Below are positions 36,133 to 44,335 of a DNA stretch of 64,000 bases, one piece after another. The stretch lies in contig CAVYBK010000010.1 of assembly GCA_963766725.1 (NCBI GenBank), positions 62,001-126,000 of the forward strand. Reading direction: 5' to 3'. Source of the DNA: DATEOR01 sp963766725 (GTDB lineage: Bacteria > Actinomycetota > Thermoleophilia > Gaiellales > Gaiellaceae). Position numbers and translations under genes: made by a program. The notes under the pieces are model-generated. The model was not told the origin of the DNA and made no database searches. It saw nothing but the letters and a program-made list of their open reading frames with translations. The number at the start of each line of letters is the position of its first letter. The first letter of the stretch is position 1.

Positions 36133-38008
36133 TGTCCTCGAGAGACTCCGGGTTCTCGACGGAGGAAAGGTCACCGGGATCCTTCCCCAAAGCCTTGGCG
36201 CGTACCGCCCGGCGCACGATCTTCGCGCTGCGCGTCTTCGGGAGGGCCGAGACGAACACGACGCGGTCGGGCTTGAATGCCCGCCCCAGCTCCGCCGCGG
36301 CCTGCTCGGCGACCTCGGCTGCGAGCTCGTCCGAGGCTTCCTGTCCGCGCGCGAGGACGCAGAAGACCCAGGCAACCTCGCCCTTCACCTCGTGCGGGAC
36401 GCCGACGGCGGCGGCCTCGGCGACGGCAGGGTGGGAGACCACGGCGGACTCGATCTCGGCCGGGCCGATGCGCTTGCCCGCGATGTTGAGCGTGTCGTCG
36501 GAGCGGCCGTGCAGGAACCAGTAGCCGTCCTCGTCCACCGACGCCCAGTCGCCGTGCACCCAGATCCCGGGAAGCCGGCGCCAGTAGGCGTCGAGGTAGC
36601 GCTCGGGGTCGCGCCAGAAGCCCCGTGTCATCCCCGGGAACGGCTTCCTGCAGACGAGTTCCCCGACCTCGCCGCTCTCCACGAGCGAGTTGCCTTCCTG
36701 GTCGACGACGTCCATGTCCATCCCGAGCGCGGGGCCGCCGAGCGAGCACGCTTTGATCGGGATCGCCGGCGTGGGCGAGAGAAAGCACGCGCCGATCTCG
36801 GTCCCGCCCGAGCAGTTGATGATCGGGCAGCGGCCGCCGCCGACTCGCTCGGAGAGCCAGTCGTACGGATCCGGGTTCCACGGCTCGCCGGTCGTGACGA
36901 TGACGCGCAGGGAGGAGAGGTCGGCCTCCGGGTCGCCGTGCTGCATGAGAGCGCGAATCAGCGTGGGAGAGCAGCCGAGGATGCTCACGGCCTCGGCCTC
37001 GATCGTGCGCCAGAGCCGGTCGGCCGGGAAATCGGGAGCGCCTTCGGCGAAGACCAGCTTCGCTCCCATCGCGCCGCCGCCGACGACGGTCCACGGGCCC
37101 ATGATCCAGCCCATGTCCGTGGCGAAGTGGATGACGTCGTCGGGGTGTGCGTCGGCCTGGTAGGCGAGCTCGCGGCCGATGGAGACGAGGAAGCCGCCCT
37201 GGACGTGCAGCACTCCCTTCGGCTTCCCGGTCGTGCCCGAGGTGTAGGTGAGGAGGTACGGGTGCTCGGAGTCGACCTCGAGCGGGGCGAGCTCGCCCGG
37301 GCCGAGCTCGACGCCTCCCCACGACCGGTCGTCGCGGTTCCAGGTGACGACGTGCTCGACGGACGGGGCCTCCCGCGCCGCCTCGTCCACCGTGGCCCGC
37401 ATGTCGAGCCGCTTGCCGCGCCGCAGCGACCAGTCGGCGGTGATGACGACCTTCGCCTCCGAGTCCTGCAGCCGCTCTCGCACCGCGGGCCCCGCGAAGC
37501 CCGAGAAGACGGGCACCTGTACTGCTCCGACATGTGCGCAGGCGTGCGAGGCGACGGCGACCTCGGGGCACATGGGCATGTAGATCGCGACGCGGTCACC
37601 GGGCTGGACGCCGAGCGCGACGAGCCCCTCCGCGAGGCGGGTGACCTGGGAGGAAAGCTCGGCGAAGGTGTACTGCCAGCGCGCGCCGTCCTCTCCGAGC
37701 CCGACGGCCGCGACGCGGCTCGGATCGCGCTCGGCCCAGCGATGGACGCAGTTCCAGGCGATCGAGAGCTTCGAGCCGACGAACCACGTCGCCCATTCCG
37801 GCCCGCGCGAGAGGTCCATGACCTGGTTCCAGGGCGTCGAGAAGTCGAGCCCCATGTCCTCGATCGCCGCGGGCCAGAACCACTCGGGATCCTCCTGCGA
37901 GCGGCGAACCAGCTCCCAGTAGTCCTCGAATCCGTGCCGGCCCATGAGCCGCGAGACGTTGGCGCGGGAGAGCGTGCGCGCGTCGGGGCGCCAGGCGACG
38001 TCAGCCAT
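36116..38008 (-). CDS. AMP-forming acyl-CoA synthetase (acetyl-CoA synthetase-like)
   Basis: A 630-residue ANL-superfamily enzyme. The N-terminal ACAS extension (FEDYWELVRRSQEDPEWFWP) is followed by the P-loop LLTYTSGTTGKPKGVLHVQG, the core motif IINCSGGTEIGACFLSP, and the hinge and C-terminal lysine motif SGRSDDTLNIAGKRIGPAEI ... LPKTRSAKIVRRAVRA. It activates a short carboxylic acid with ATP and CoA; acetate is the default guess from likeness to Acs. The acetylation-sensitive Lys in KTRSAKIVRR is present. Confidence 0.9.
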   Translation of the reverse strand: MADVAWRPDARTLSRANVSRLMGRHGFEDYWELVRRSQEDPEWFWPAAIEDMGLDFSTPWNQVMDLSRGPEWATWFVGSKLSIAWNCVHRWAERDPSRVAAVGLGEDGARWQYTFAELSSQVTRLAEGLVALGVQPGDRVAIYMPMCPEVAVASHACAHVGAVQVPVFSGFAGPAVRERLQDSEAKVVITADWSLRRGKRLDMRATVDEAAREAPSVEHVVTWNRDDRSWGGVELGPGELAPLEVDSEHPYLLTYTSGTTGKPKGVLHVQGGFLVSIGRELAYQADAHPDDVIHFATDMGWIMGPWTVVGGGAMGAKLVFAEGAPDFPADRLWRTIEAEAVSILGCSPTLIRALMQHGDPEADLSSLRVIVTTGEPWNPDPYDWLSERVGGGRCPIINCSGGTEIGACFLSPTPAIPIKACSLGGPALGMDMDVVDQEGNSLVESGEVGELVCRKPFPGMTRGFWRDPERYLDAYWRRLPGIWVHGDWASVDEDGYWFLHGRSDDTLNIAGKRIGPAEIESAVVSHPAVAEAAAVGVPHEVKGEVAWVFCVLARGQEASDELAAEVAEQAAAELGRAFKPDRVVFVSALPKTRSAKIVRRAVRAKALGKDPGDLSSVENPESLEDIARAV

Positions 38009-38047
38009 GCGCGACCAGTGTACGAGCCCCCTGCGGCTACTGCTAGC

Positions 38048-38061
38048 TTAGTTCGCACTAA
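38048..38061. promoter_or_regulatory. TTAGT-N4-ACTAA operator-like palindrome
   Basis: TTAGT (38048-38052) and ACTAA (38057-38061) form a perfect 5-bp inverted repeat with spacer TCGC, 16 bp before the MFS start. It is the expected type of target for the TetR regulator encoded downstream. Confidence 0.5.
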
Positions 38062-38077
38062 CTTTGAAGGAGGCGCG

Positions 38078-39519
38078 ATGAAGGCGAAGATCTTCGACCC
38101 GGAGAACAGGAAGTGGTGGACGCTGGGGGCGGTCGCATTCGGCCTGTTCATGATCATGCTCGACAACACGATCGTGAACGTGGCGCTGCCGTCGATCCAG
38201 AGTGACCTGAACATCGGCATCTCCGAGCTCGAATGGGTCTTCAACGGCTACGCGCTCACCTTCGGCGTCCTCATGCTCACGGGCGGCAAGCTCGCCGACA
38301 TGTTGGGGCGGCGGCGGATCTTCATCGTCGGGCTCGTCGATCTTCACGGTCGCCTCGCTCTTCTGCGGCCTCGCGACGAGCGCCGGCTGGCTGATCGGCG
38401 CCCGCGTCGTCCAGGGCGCCGGGCTCCGCGCTCATGAACCCTGCGACGCTCTCGATCATCACCGCCACATTCCCGCCCCGGCAGCGCGGGATGGCGATCG
38501 GGATCTGGGCCGGCGTATCGGCCATGGCCCTTGCGATCGGGCCCCTCGTCGGGCGGGCTCATCACCCAGCACTTGGCTGGAGCTGGATCTTCTTCATCAA
38601 CGTTCCGATCGGGATCCTCGCGATCATCGTCACCCGCCTCGTCGTCGACGAGTCCCGCGACACGTCCGGAGAGCCAGCGGCTCGACCTTCCCGGGCTTCT
38701 GACGCTCGGGGATCGCGCCTCTTCGCGCTCACCTACGGCCTGATCGAGGCGAACACCTACGGCTGGACGATCCTCGCGCATCCTCGGCGCTCTTCGCCGT
38801 GGCCGTCGATCGCGTTCGCCGCGTTCATCCTGCTCGAGATGCACCAGCGCGCGCCGATGCTCGACCTCAGCCTGTTCAAGAACGGCACCTTCGCCGGCGC
38901 GAACACCGTGATGCTGCTCGTCGGCCTCGCGATGTTCGGCGTCTTCTTCTACAACTCGCTCTTCATCCAGAACGTCCTCGGCTGCTCGGCCGTCCAGACG
39001 GGCGCGTCGTTCCTGCCGATGACCGTCCTCATCATCCTCGTCGCACCGATCGCCGGGAAGTACTCGGACCGCGTCGGCTCGCGTTGGCTCGTGGGCGGCG
39101 GGATGGTCCTCCTCTCGATCTCGCTTCTCAGTCTTCTCGCGGCTCGACGAGACCTCGAACTTCTGGGATGTCCTCCCGGGGCTCCTCATCGGCGGCTTCG
39201 GCATGGCGATCGTGATGACGCCGATCACCGCTGCCGCCATGGGCTCCGTGCCGGTGGACAAGGCGGGCGTCGGCTCGGCGGTCCTGAACAGCATGCGCCA
39301 GGTCGGCGGCTCGCTCGGAATCGCCGTCATGGGCGCGATCATCGCCGCCTACGCGACCGGCGTGCCGGGGACGCCCGAGGCCGTCGAAGGCTTCGTCACC
39401 GGTTACCAGCACGCGCTCCAGGTGGCCGCGGCCATCGCCCTCGTCGGCGCGATCCTCTCCGTCGCCACGGTTCGGAAGTACCGGCACGAGTCGAAGAACC
39501 GATTCTCGAAGGCGCGTGA
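38078..39519 (+). CDS. MFS drug:H+ antiporter, DHA2 (EmrB/QacA) type (heavily frameshifted)
   Basis: A strong AAGGAGG ribosome-binding site precedes ATG 38078. The protein would be about 475 residues with 14 spans. DHA2 motif FGLFMIMLDNTIVNVALPSI is followed by WVFNGYALTFGVLMLTGGKL and ADMLGRRRIF (motif A), then NPATLSIITATFPPRQRGMA, WSWIFFINVPIGILAIIVTR (motif C region), MLDLSLFKNGTFAGANTV and GSAVLNSMRQVGGSLGIAVM. The frame changes about eight times (near 38338, 38423, 38550, 38675-38725, 38790, 39140 and 39505) with coding character preserved. Its stop overlaps the TetR start (GTGA), so pump and regulator form one operon. Confidence 0.8.
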
Positions 39520-40133
39520 GCACCATCCGCCTGCCCGCCGAGGAGCGGCGCGCGTCGCTCCTCGACGCGGCCTGTCGCCTGTTTGCCGGCCGGAGCTACC
39601 ACGGCACGACGACGGCCGACCTCGCCCGCGCCGCAGGCGTGACCGAGCCGGTTCTCTACCGGCACTTTCCGTCGAAGCGCGCGCTCTATCTCGCGTGCAT
39701 GGACTGGAGCTGGGAGGAGGTGAAGGCGCTCTGGGCCGACCGGCTCGCCGCAGAGCCCGATCCAGGGCTCTGGCTTTCCGCGATCGGGCGGGCGTTCGTC
39801 GAGTCGGAGGCCGAGCGGCCGCGCAGCTCGCCGCTCTGGGTGCAGGCTCTTGCCGAGTCCTCCGTCGATCCCGAGATCGCCGCGTACATGCGGGCGCACA
39901 TGCACGAGGTGCACGAATACGTGGCCGACGTCATTCGGCGCGCTCAGGAGGCCGGCGGGGTGCCGCCCGAGCGAAATCCGGACGCCGAAGCGTGGATCTT
40001 CATCGCCCTCGGGCTCCTCACCATGGCCGACGAGGTCGTCGGCGCGCTCCTGCAGGACACCTGGCCCGCGATCCGGGAAAGCAGGATCGCCTGGCTTCGC
40101 GGCCCGCTTCAGGCCTCAGGACCCGCCCGTTAG
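39516..40133 (+). CDS. TetR/AcrR-family transcriptional regulator
   Basis: A 205-residue regulator. The HTH region is RRASLLDAACRLFAGRSYHG and TTTADLARAAGVTEPVLYRH FPSKRALY in sequence, with an all-helical ligand-binding domain after residue ~60. It overlaps the MFS pump gene and presumably represses it through the palindrome at 38048, released by a substrate of the pump. A hairpin terminator follows at 40141. Confidence 0.9.
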   Translation: MSTIRLPAEERRASLLDAACRLFAGRSYHGTTTADLARAAGVTEPVLYRHFPSKRALYLACMDWSWEEVKALWADRLAAEPDPGLWLSAIGRAFVESEAERPRSSPLWVQALAESSVDPEIAAYMRAHMHEVHEYVADVIRRAQEAGGVPPERNPDAEAWIFIALGLLTMADEVVGALLQDTWPAIRESRIAWLRGPLQASGPAR

Positions 40134-40140
40134 AGGGATA

Positions 40141-40181
40141 GACGAAGCAGCCCGGAGGGGCGACGCTTCGTCCATGTTTTT
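40141..40181 (+). terminator. Intrinsic terminator after tetR
   Basis: GACGAAGC (40141-40148) pairs with GCTTCGTC (40165-40172); an inner GCCC/GGGC stem extends it, and TTTTT follows at 40177-40181. Confidence 0.75.
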
Positions 40182-40192
40182 GCGTCCATCCA

Positions 40193-40252
40193 GGCGACAA
40201 CCCGGAAGCTCCGGCTCTGCGGCCCAGCCGATGCCTCCGGGTTGGTGTCGCC
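40193..40252 (-). ncRNA. Candidate structured RNA (long interrupted hairpin)
   Basis: GGCGACA then ACCCGGA (40193-40206) pair with TCCGGGT and TGTCGCC (40236-40252), interrupted only by a 3-nt bulge, with a GGCT/AGCC inner stem. On the minus strand a good promoter (40316-40343) points into it, so the element could be an independent RNA of roughly 170 nt ending at the hairpin over 40141-40172. The Rfam family was not recognised. It could also be part of untranslated sequence around the XRE gene. Confidence 0.35.
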
Positions 40253-40315
40253 GGGAATCTGGCGCGCCTCCCGCACCCCTCTGCCTGGCGTCCGGCAGGA
40301 ATGCGAGGTAGTCGG

Positions 40316-40343
40316 ACTATAGCCAAGCCGAACCAGAAGTCAA
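40316..40343 (-). promoter_or_regulatory. Minus-strand promoter in the tetR-XRE gap
   Basis: TTGACT (40343-40338), 16-nt spacer, TATAGT (40321-40316) on the minus strand. No protein gene starts downstream on this strand before tetR, so it would transcribe the structured element antisense to the 3' end of tetR. Confidence 0.5.
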
Positions 40344-40349
40344 GTAGCC

Positions 40350-40377
40350 TTGTGAAGTAAATTTTTCCCCGTATAGT
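40350..40377 (+). promoter_or_regulatory. Promoter of the first XRE-TPR regulator
   Basis: TTGTGA (40350-40355), 16-nt AT-rich spacer, TATAGT (40372-40377), then 9 nt to the ATG at 40387. No ribosome-binding site is present, suggesting a near-leaderless mRNA. Confidence 0.6.
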
Positions 40378-40386
40378 TCACCTTAA

Positions 40387-41727
40387 ATGCACGATCAACT
40401 CACCGCCGTCCACACCGCCTCCGCCGCCCGCACCTCGATGGGCGAGCGCGTCCGCCAGCTGCGCATTGCGCGCGGGCTGACGCAGACGGAGCTCGCCGGC
40501 GAGCGCTTCTCGAAGGAGTACGTCAGCCAGATCGAGCGCGGGAAGACGCGCCCGACGGGCGAGACCGTCGACTGGCTCGCGAGCAGGCTCGGCGTCGACC
40601 CCTCGTTCCTCGAGACCGGGGTCTCCTCGAGTGAACGGGAGCGCGTGGAGAGCGTCGTCGCCCGCGCGGAGGCAGCGCTCGAGTCCAATTCCTACGACGA
40701 GGTCGTCGCCGAGATCGACAAGCTCGGCGTTGCGCTCACCACCGTCGCGGTTCCGTCGCTCGAGTTCCGCTCTCTCCTCGCAGAGAGCTGGGCGCGGATG
40801 TCGCTCGGCGACGTTCGCGCGGCCATCGGCCTCCTCGACCGCGCGCGGCAGCTCACGGAGTCGCCCACGTTCAGCGACGTCGACCGGGCCGAGGTGCTCT
40901 ACCGCATCGGTGTCTGCCGCTACAAGCTTTCGTCGATCGCCACCGCAGTCGCGCTCTTCAGCGAGGCACTCGATCTCTCCGAGCGCTCCGGCCTCCCGGC
41001 CGATCGGCTGCGCTCGAACGCTTTCGGTTGGCGCTCGCGCTGCTACCGGCGCCAGCGCGACTGGGAAGCGGCGCGCGAGGACGTCGAGCGCGCGCTCGAG
41101 CTCGCCGAGAGCCTGAACGACCGGCGCACCGTCGCCCACCACTATTTCCAGGCATCGCTCATCGCCGAGCGCACCGGGCACTGGGTGCTCGCCCGCTCGT
41201 ACGCGGAGCGCGCCAAGGCGCAGTACGAGGAGCTCGCCGACCAGTCGAACGTCGGCAAGCTCCTGAACAACCTCGGCGGACTCAATTTCCAGCTCGGGAA
41301 GCCCCAGGAGGCGATCAAGCACCTGAAGGACGCCTACCGGGTTCTCCTCGAGGTCGGCGACAACACCGACGCCGGCCACGTCGTCTCGTCCCTCGCGCAG
41401 GTTCACCTGCGCACGGGCGAGCCGAAGCTCGCGGAGGAGCAGGCGCGGCATGCTCTCGACCTACTGGGCGGCCGTGTCGACCACCTCGATGAGATCGGCA
41501 ACGCCCAGCTCGTCCTCGGCCGGGCCCTCCTCGACCAGGAGCGGCTCGACGAGGCAGACACAATGTTCAAGGAGGCGGAGGGCAGCTTCGAACAGCTTTC
41601 TTCCGCGAGCCACCGTGCGGCAGCCTGGATCGCTCAGGGCGATTTGGCCGTGCGGCGCGGCGAGGACCTCGACGCGGCGCATCTGTACCGGCGCGCCGCC
41701 GAGGCGCTCCAGGACTTCCGGTTCTAG
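40387..41727 (+). CDS. XRE-family HTH regulator with C-terminal TPR array (RRNPP-like)
   Basis: A 446-residue cytoplasmic regulator. Residues ~17-72 are an HTH_3 domain (RVRQLRIARGLTQTELAGER, then FSKEYVSQIERGKTRPTGET). Residues ~90-445 are a helical array of TPR-type repeats, for example AEVLYRIGVCRYKLSSIATA, KLLNNLGGLNFQLGKPQEAI and DEIGNAQLVLGRALLDQERL. HTH plus TPR solenoid is the architecture of RRNPP peptide-pheromone receptors. Directly downstream, 18 nt after the stop and behind a consensus ribosome-binding site, lies a 31-residue signal-like peptide gene. Function as a peptide receptor is inferred from architecture and synteny. Confidence 0.88.
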   Translation: MHDQLTAVHTASAARTSMGERVRQLRIARGLTQTELAGERFSKEYVSQIERGKTRPTGETVDWLASRLGVDPSFLETGVSSSERERVESVVARAEAALESNSYDEVVAEIDKLGVALTTVAVPSLEFRSLLAESWARMSLGDVRAAIGLLDRARQLTESPTFSDVDRAEVLYRIGVCRYKLSSIATAVALFSEALDLSERSGLPADRLRSNAFGWRSRCYRRQRDWEAAREDVERALELAESLNDRRTVAHHYFQASLIAERTGHWVLARSYAERAKAQYEELADQSNVGKLLNNLGGLNFQLGKPQEAIKHLKDAYRVLLEVGDNTDAGHVVSSLAQVHLRTGEPKLAEEQARHALDLLGGRVDHLDEIGNAQLVLGRALLDQERLDEADTMFKEAEGSFEQLSSASHRAAAWIAQGDLAVRRGEDLDAAHLYRRAAEALQDFRF

Positions 41728-41745
41728 CGAAAGGAGGTGAATCGC

Positions 41746-41841
41746 GTGACGGCACGTCAAGTTCAGCTTCTCGTTCTTCTCGTGATGGTGGCTGCCTTCC
41801 TGGGCAAGGGCCACTGGGTCGGGTTCTTCGACGGGCATTAG
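41746..41841 (+). CDS. 31-residue exported-peptide candidate (pheromone-like)
   Basis: A GTG start preceded by a perfect AAAGGAGGTGA ribosome-binding site, in a window where most first genes lack one. The product begins MTARQ, has a hydrophobic core (residues 6-20, VQLLVLLVMVAAFLG) and ends with a polar-aromatic tail KGHWVGFFDGH. A basic start, hydrophobic stretch and short aromatic tail are typical of pro-pheromones of RRNPP systems. It is too short for standard gene callers. Alternatives are a small membrane protein or leader peptide. Confidence 0.7.
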   Translation: MTARQVQLLVLLVMVAAFLGKGHWVGFFDGH

Positions 41842-41852
41842 GCGGAGGAAGG

Positions 41853-42011
41853 ATGCGCGAGTTCCGCGTCGAAGTTTTGCGGCGCGCGAGCCGAGAATTC
41901 TTCTTCGACATGGAACCGCGTCCTTCCCTTCGCCCACTCGCACCGTTGATCGGAACCCTCGCCGGGCTCTGGCTCGGCGCAGCGGCCATGATCGCGGCGC
42001 AGCTCCTCTAG
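41853..42011 (+). CDS. 52-residue single-span membrane protein
   Basis: ATG 41853 is preceded by GGCGGAGGAAGG, with 11 nt from the peptide-gene stop. The first ~30 residues are charged (MREFRVEVLRRASREFFFDM), and residues ~31-51 form one membrane helix (PLIGTLAGLWLGAAAMIAAQ). The position in the same transcript as the XRE-TPR gene and peptide suggests a role in peptide processing, export or immunity, but no family is recognised. Confidence 0.6.
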   Translation: MREFRVEVLRRASREFFFDMEPRPSLRPLAPLIGTLAGLWLGAAAMIAAQLL

Positions 42012-42049
42012 AGCGGGGATGACACAGCCGGACCCGGGGTTACCGTCGG

Positions 42050-42430
42050 CTAGGCGTCGACCTGTAGTGCGGCCCGCATCAGCTCGCGCAGGCTGACGAC
42101 GCCCACGGTCCTGCCGGCGGCGACTACAGGCAGATGCCTGAAGCCGTTGTCGAGCATCGTCCTGATCGCCTCGTCCGCGGAGTCGCTCTCCGAGGCGGTG
42201 ATCGGGTCTGCGGTCATCCATTCGCGTACGCGCGCCTCGCTCGTGTGCACGCGGCCCGCGACTGCCTTCAGGAGGTCGCGCTCGGTGAGGATCCCGATCA
42301 GGCGGCCGGAATCGAGGACGATGGCCGACCCGACGCCCTGCTCGGCCATCCGCTCGGCGGCCTCCCCCAGTGTGTCCTCGGGGGCCACTGCGACGATCTC
42401 ACCCGTCATCACATCCCCGATGCTCCCCAT
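42050..42430 (-). CDS. CBS-domain pair protein
   Basis: A 126-residue protein made of two CBS motifs: MTGEIVAVAPEDTLGEAAER with SGRLIGILTERDLLKAVAG, and MTADPITASESDSADEAIRT with AGRTVGVVSLRELMRAALQV. Stand-alone CBS pairs bind adenosyl nucleotides such as AMP, ATP or SAM and act as energy sensors; the partner is unknown. The transcript start is probably leaderless. Confidence 0.9.
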   Translation of the reverse strand: MGSIGDVMTGEIVAVAPEDTLGEAAERMAEQGVGSAIVLDSGRLIGILTERDLLKAVAGRVHTSEARVREWMTADPITASESDSADEAIRTMLDNGFRHLPVVAAGRTVGVVSLRELMRAALQVDA

Positions 42431-42436
42431 GTACCG

Positions 42437-42442
42437 AGAATA
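42437..42442 (-). promoter_or_regulatory. Putative -10 hexamer of the CBS gene
   Basis: TATTCT on the minus strand ends 6 nt before the ATG at 42430. Confidence 0.4.
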
Positions 42443-42471
42443 GCCGAGGCCGCGACGAGGGTGTAGGATCG

Positions 42472-42486
42472 CTTCAACAATTGAAG
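42472..42486. promoter_or_regulatory. CTTCAA-N3-TTGAAG palindrome upstream of the sulfurtransferase
   Basis: A perfect 6-bp inverted repeat with a 3-nt spacer, 16 bp before the sulfurtransferase start and between the divergent CBS and sulfurtransferase genes. It is operator-like; the cognate regulator is unknown. Confidence 0.4.
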
Positions 42487-42502
42487 TGATCGGGAGGTAG
42501 CA

Positions 42503-43354
42503 ATGGCAGAGAACGGATACGCGAAGCCCGTCCTCGTCACGAGCGACTGGGTCGCAGAGCATGCGGGCGACGACAACATCGTCGTCGCGGAGGTCGACGA
42601 GAACCCCGACCTCTACGAAGAGGGCCACATCCCGGGTGCCGTCAAGCTGCACTGGCGCGAGGACCTGCAGGATCCCGTCGAGCGCGACGTCGTCGACCGA
42701 GAGACCTTCGAGCAGCTCCTCGGCGGCCTCGGGATCGGGAACGACACCACCGTCGTCGTTTACGGGGACAAGAACAACTGGTTCGCCGCTTACGCCTACT
42801 GGTACCTGAAGGTCTACGGCCACGGAGATGTCCGGATCCTCGACGGCGGCCGCCAGAAGTGGATCGACGAAGGCCGAGAGTTGACGACCGATGTGCCGTC
42901 CCCGACGGGCAAGGGCTACTCCGCGCAGGATCGGGACGAGTCCATCCGCGCCTACCGCGACCAGGTCCGCGAGTGGCTCGGCGCCGACGACCGCGGGCTC
43001 GTCGACGTCCGTTCGCCGGGCGAGTACGCGGGCGAGCTGATCGCCCCGCCCGGCTACGAGCAGGAGGGCGCCCAGCGCGCAGGACACATCCCCTCCGCCG
43101 TCTCCATCCCGTGGGCGAGCGCCGTCCGCGACGACGGCACCTTCAAGTCGGCCGACGAGCTCCGCGAGCTCTACGGCGGCCAGGGCATCACCTCCGAGAA
43201 GGAAGTGACCGCCTACTGCCGCATCGGCGAGCGCAGCGCACACACGTGGTTCGTCCTCAGCGAGCTGCTCGGCTTCGAGCGGGTGCGAAACTACGACGGC
43301 TCATGGACCGAATGGGGCAACTTGGTGGACGTACCGATAGAGAAAGGCCCGTAA
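42503..43354 (+). CDS. Sulfurtransferase (thiosulfate/3-mercaptopyruvate type, two rhodanese domains)
   Basis: A 283-residue protein with an inactive N-terminal and an active C-terminal rhodanese domain. The active-site loop is C239-RIGERS in VTAYCRIGERSAHTWFVLSE, which fits thiosulfate sulfurtransferases of actinobacteria. It has a GGGAGG ribosome-binding site. It transfers sulfane sulfur to cyanide or thiols, possibly for sulfur trafficking. The next gene starts inside its 3' end. Confidence 0.9.
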   Translation: MAENGYAKPVLVTSDWVAEHAGDDNIVVAEVDENPDLYEEGHIPGAVKLHWREDLQDPVERDVVDRETFEQLLGGLGIGNDTTVVVYGDKNNWFAAYAYWYLKVYGHGDVRILDGGRQKWIDEGRELTTDVPSPTGKGYSAQDRDESIRAYRDQVREWLGADDRGLVDVRSPGEYAGELIAPPGYEQEGAQRAGHIPSAVSIPWASAVRDDGTFKSADELRELYGGQGITSEKEVTAYCRIGERSAHTWFVLSELLGFERVRNYDGSWTEWGNLVDVPIEKGP

Positions 43355-44335
43355 GCGGCTTCGTAGTCCAGACGACCGACTACCACACCGCCGGCGAGCC
43401 GTTTCGCATCGTCACCGGCGGTGTGGCGCCGCTCGAGGGCGCCACGATCCTCGACAAGCGCCGCTTTGCGCTCGAGCGGCTCGACGACGTGCGCAAGCTG
43501 CTCGTCCACGAGCCGCGCGGGCACGCGGACATGTACGGCTGCTTCGTCACGGAGCCGAACGACGAGGGCGCCGACCTCGGCGTCGTCTTCTTCCACAACG
43601 CGGGCTATTCCACTGCCTGCGGGCACGGCACGATCGCGCTGGTGACCTGGGCGCTCGAGAGCGGCTTGATCGCGGCTGTCGAGCCGGAGACCTCAGTCGT
43701 CGTGGACGTGCCGTCTGGGCGGCTCGAGACCATCGCCTCGGTGCGCGAGGGGCGCGTCGAGCGAGTCGGCTTCACGAACGTGCCCTCCTACGTGGAGGCA
43801 CGAGCGCTCGAGGCCGCGGGCCTCGTCCGTCGACGTCGCCTTCGGGGGTGCCTTCTACGCGTCCGTCGAGTCGCCCCTTCCCGTGCGGAAGGAATCCCTG
43901 CCGCGCCTGATCGAGCTCGGCCGCGAGATCAAACGTGAGCTCGAGGCCGGGCAGGAGTTCGTCCATCCGCTCGAGCCGGAGCTCCGCGACATCTACGGCG
44001 TCATCTTCTTCGAGCGGATCGACCAGGGCTCGCCGCTCCGCCAGCGGAACGTCACCGTTTTCGCCGACGGCGAGGTCGACCGCTCGCCCTGCGGAAGCGG
44101 GACGTCGGCACGTCTCGCCCTTCTCGATGCGGGCGGGGAGCTCCCGCGCGGCGACGAGCTGGCGCACGAGAGCATCGTCGGGACGGTCTTCTCGGCGCGA
44201 GTCGTCGGCGACGCCGAGGTGTCCGGTCGCTCCGCGGTGGTCACCGAGGTCGAGGGCAGCGCGCACCGGACGGGCGAGCACGAGTTCGTGCTCGACGAGC
44301 GCGACGAGCTCGGGACGGGCTTCCTGCTGCGCTAG
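43312..44335 (+). CDS. Proline racemase family enzyme (4-hydroxyproline epimerase type, frameshifted)
   Basis: About 340 residues. The N-terminal signature is QTTDYHTAGEPFRIVTGG. Both catalytic cysteines are visible, STACGHGTIALVTWALESG and DRSPCGSGTSARLALLDAG, so it should be a racemase/epimerase and not the Cys-to-Thr dehydratase variant. A frame change near 43825 joins EAAGLV to FGGAFYASVESPLPVRKESL. The start is uncertain: ATG 43312 or 43303 lie inside the sulfurtransferase gene, and no closer start exists. It acts on free proline or hydroxyproline in the cytoplasm. Confidence 0.8.
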
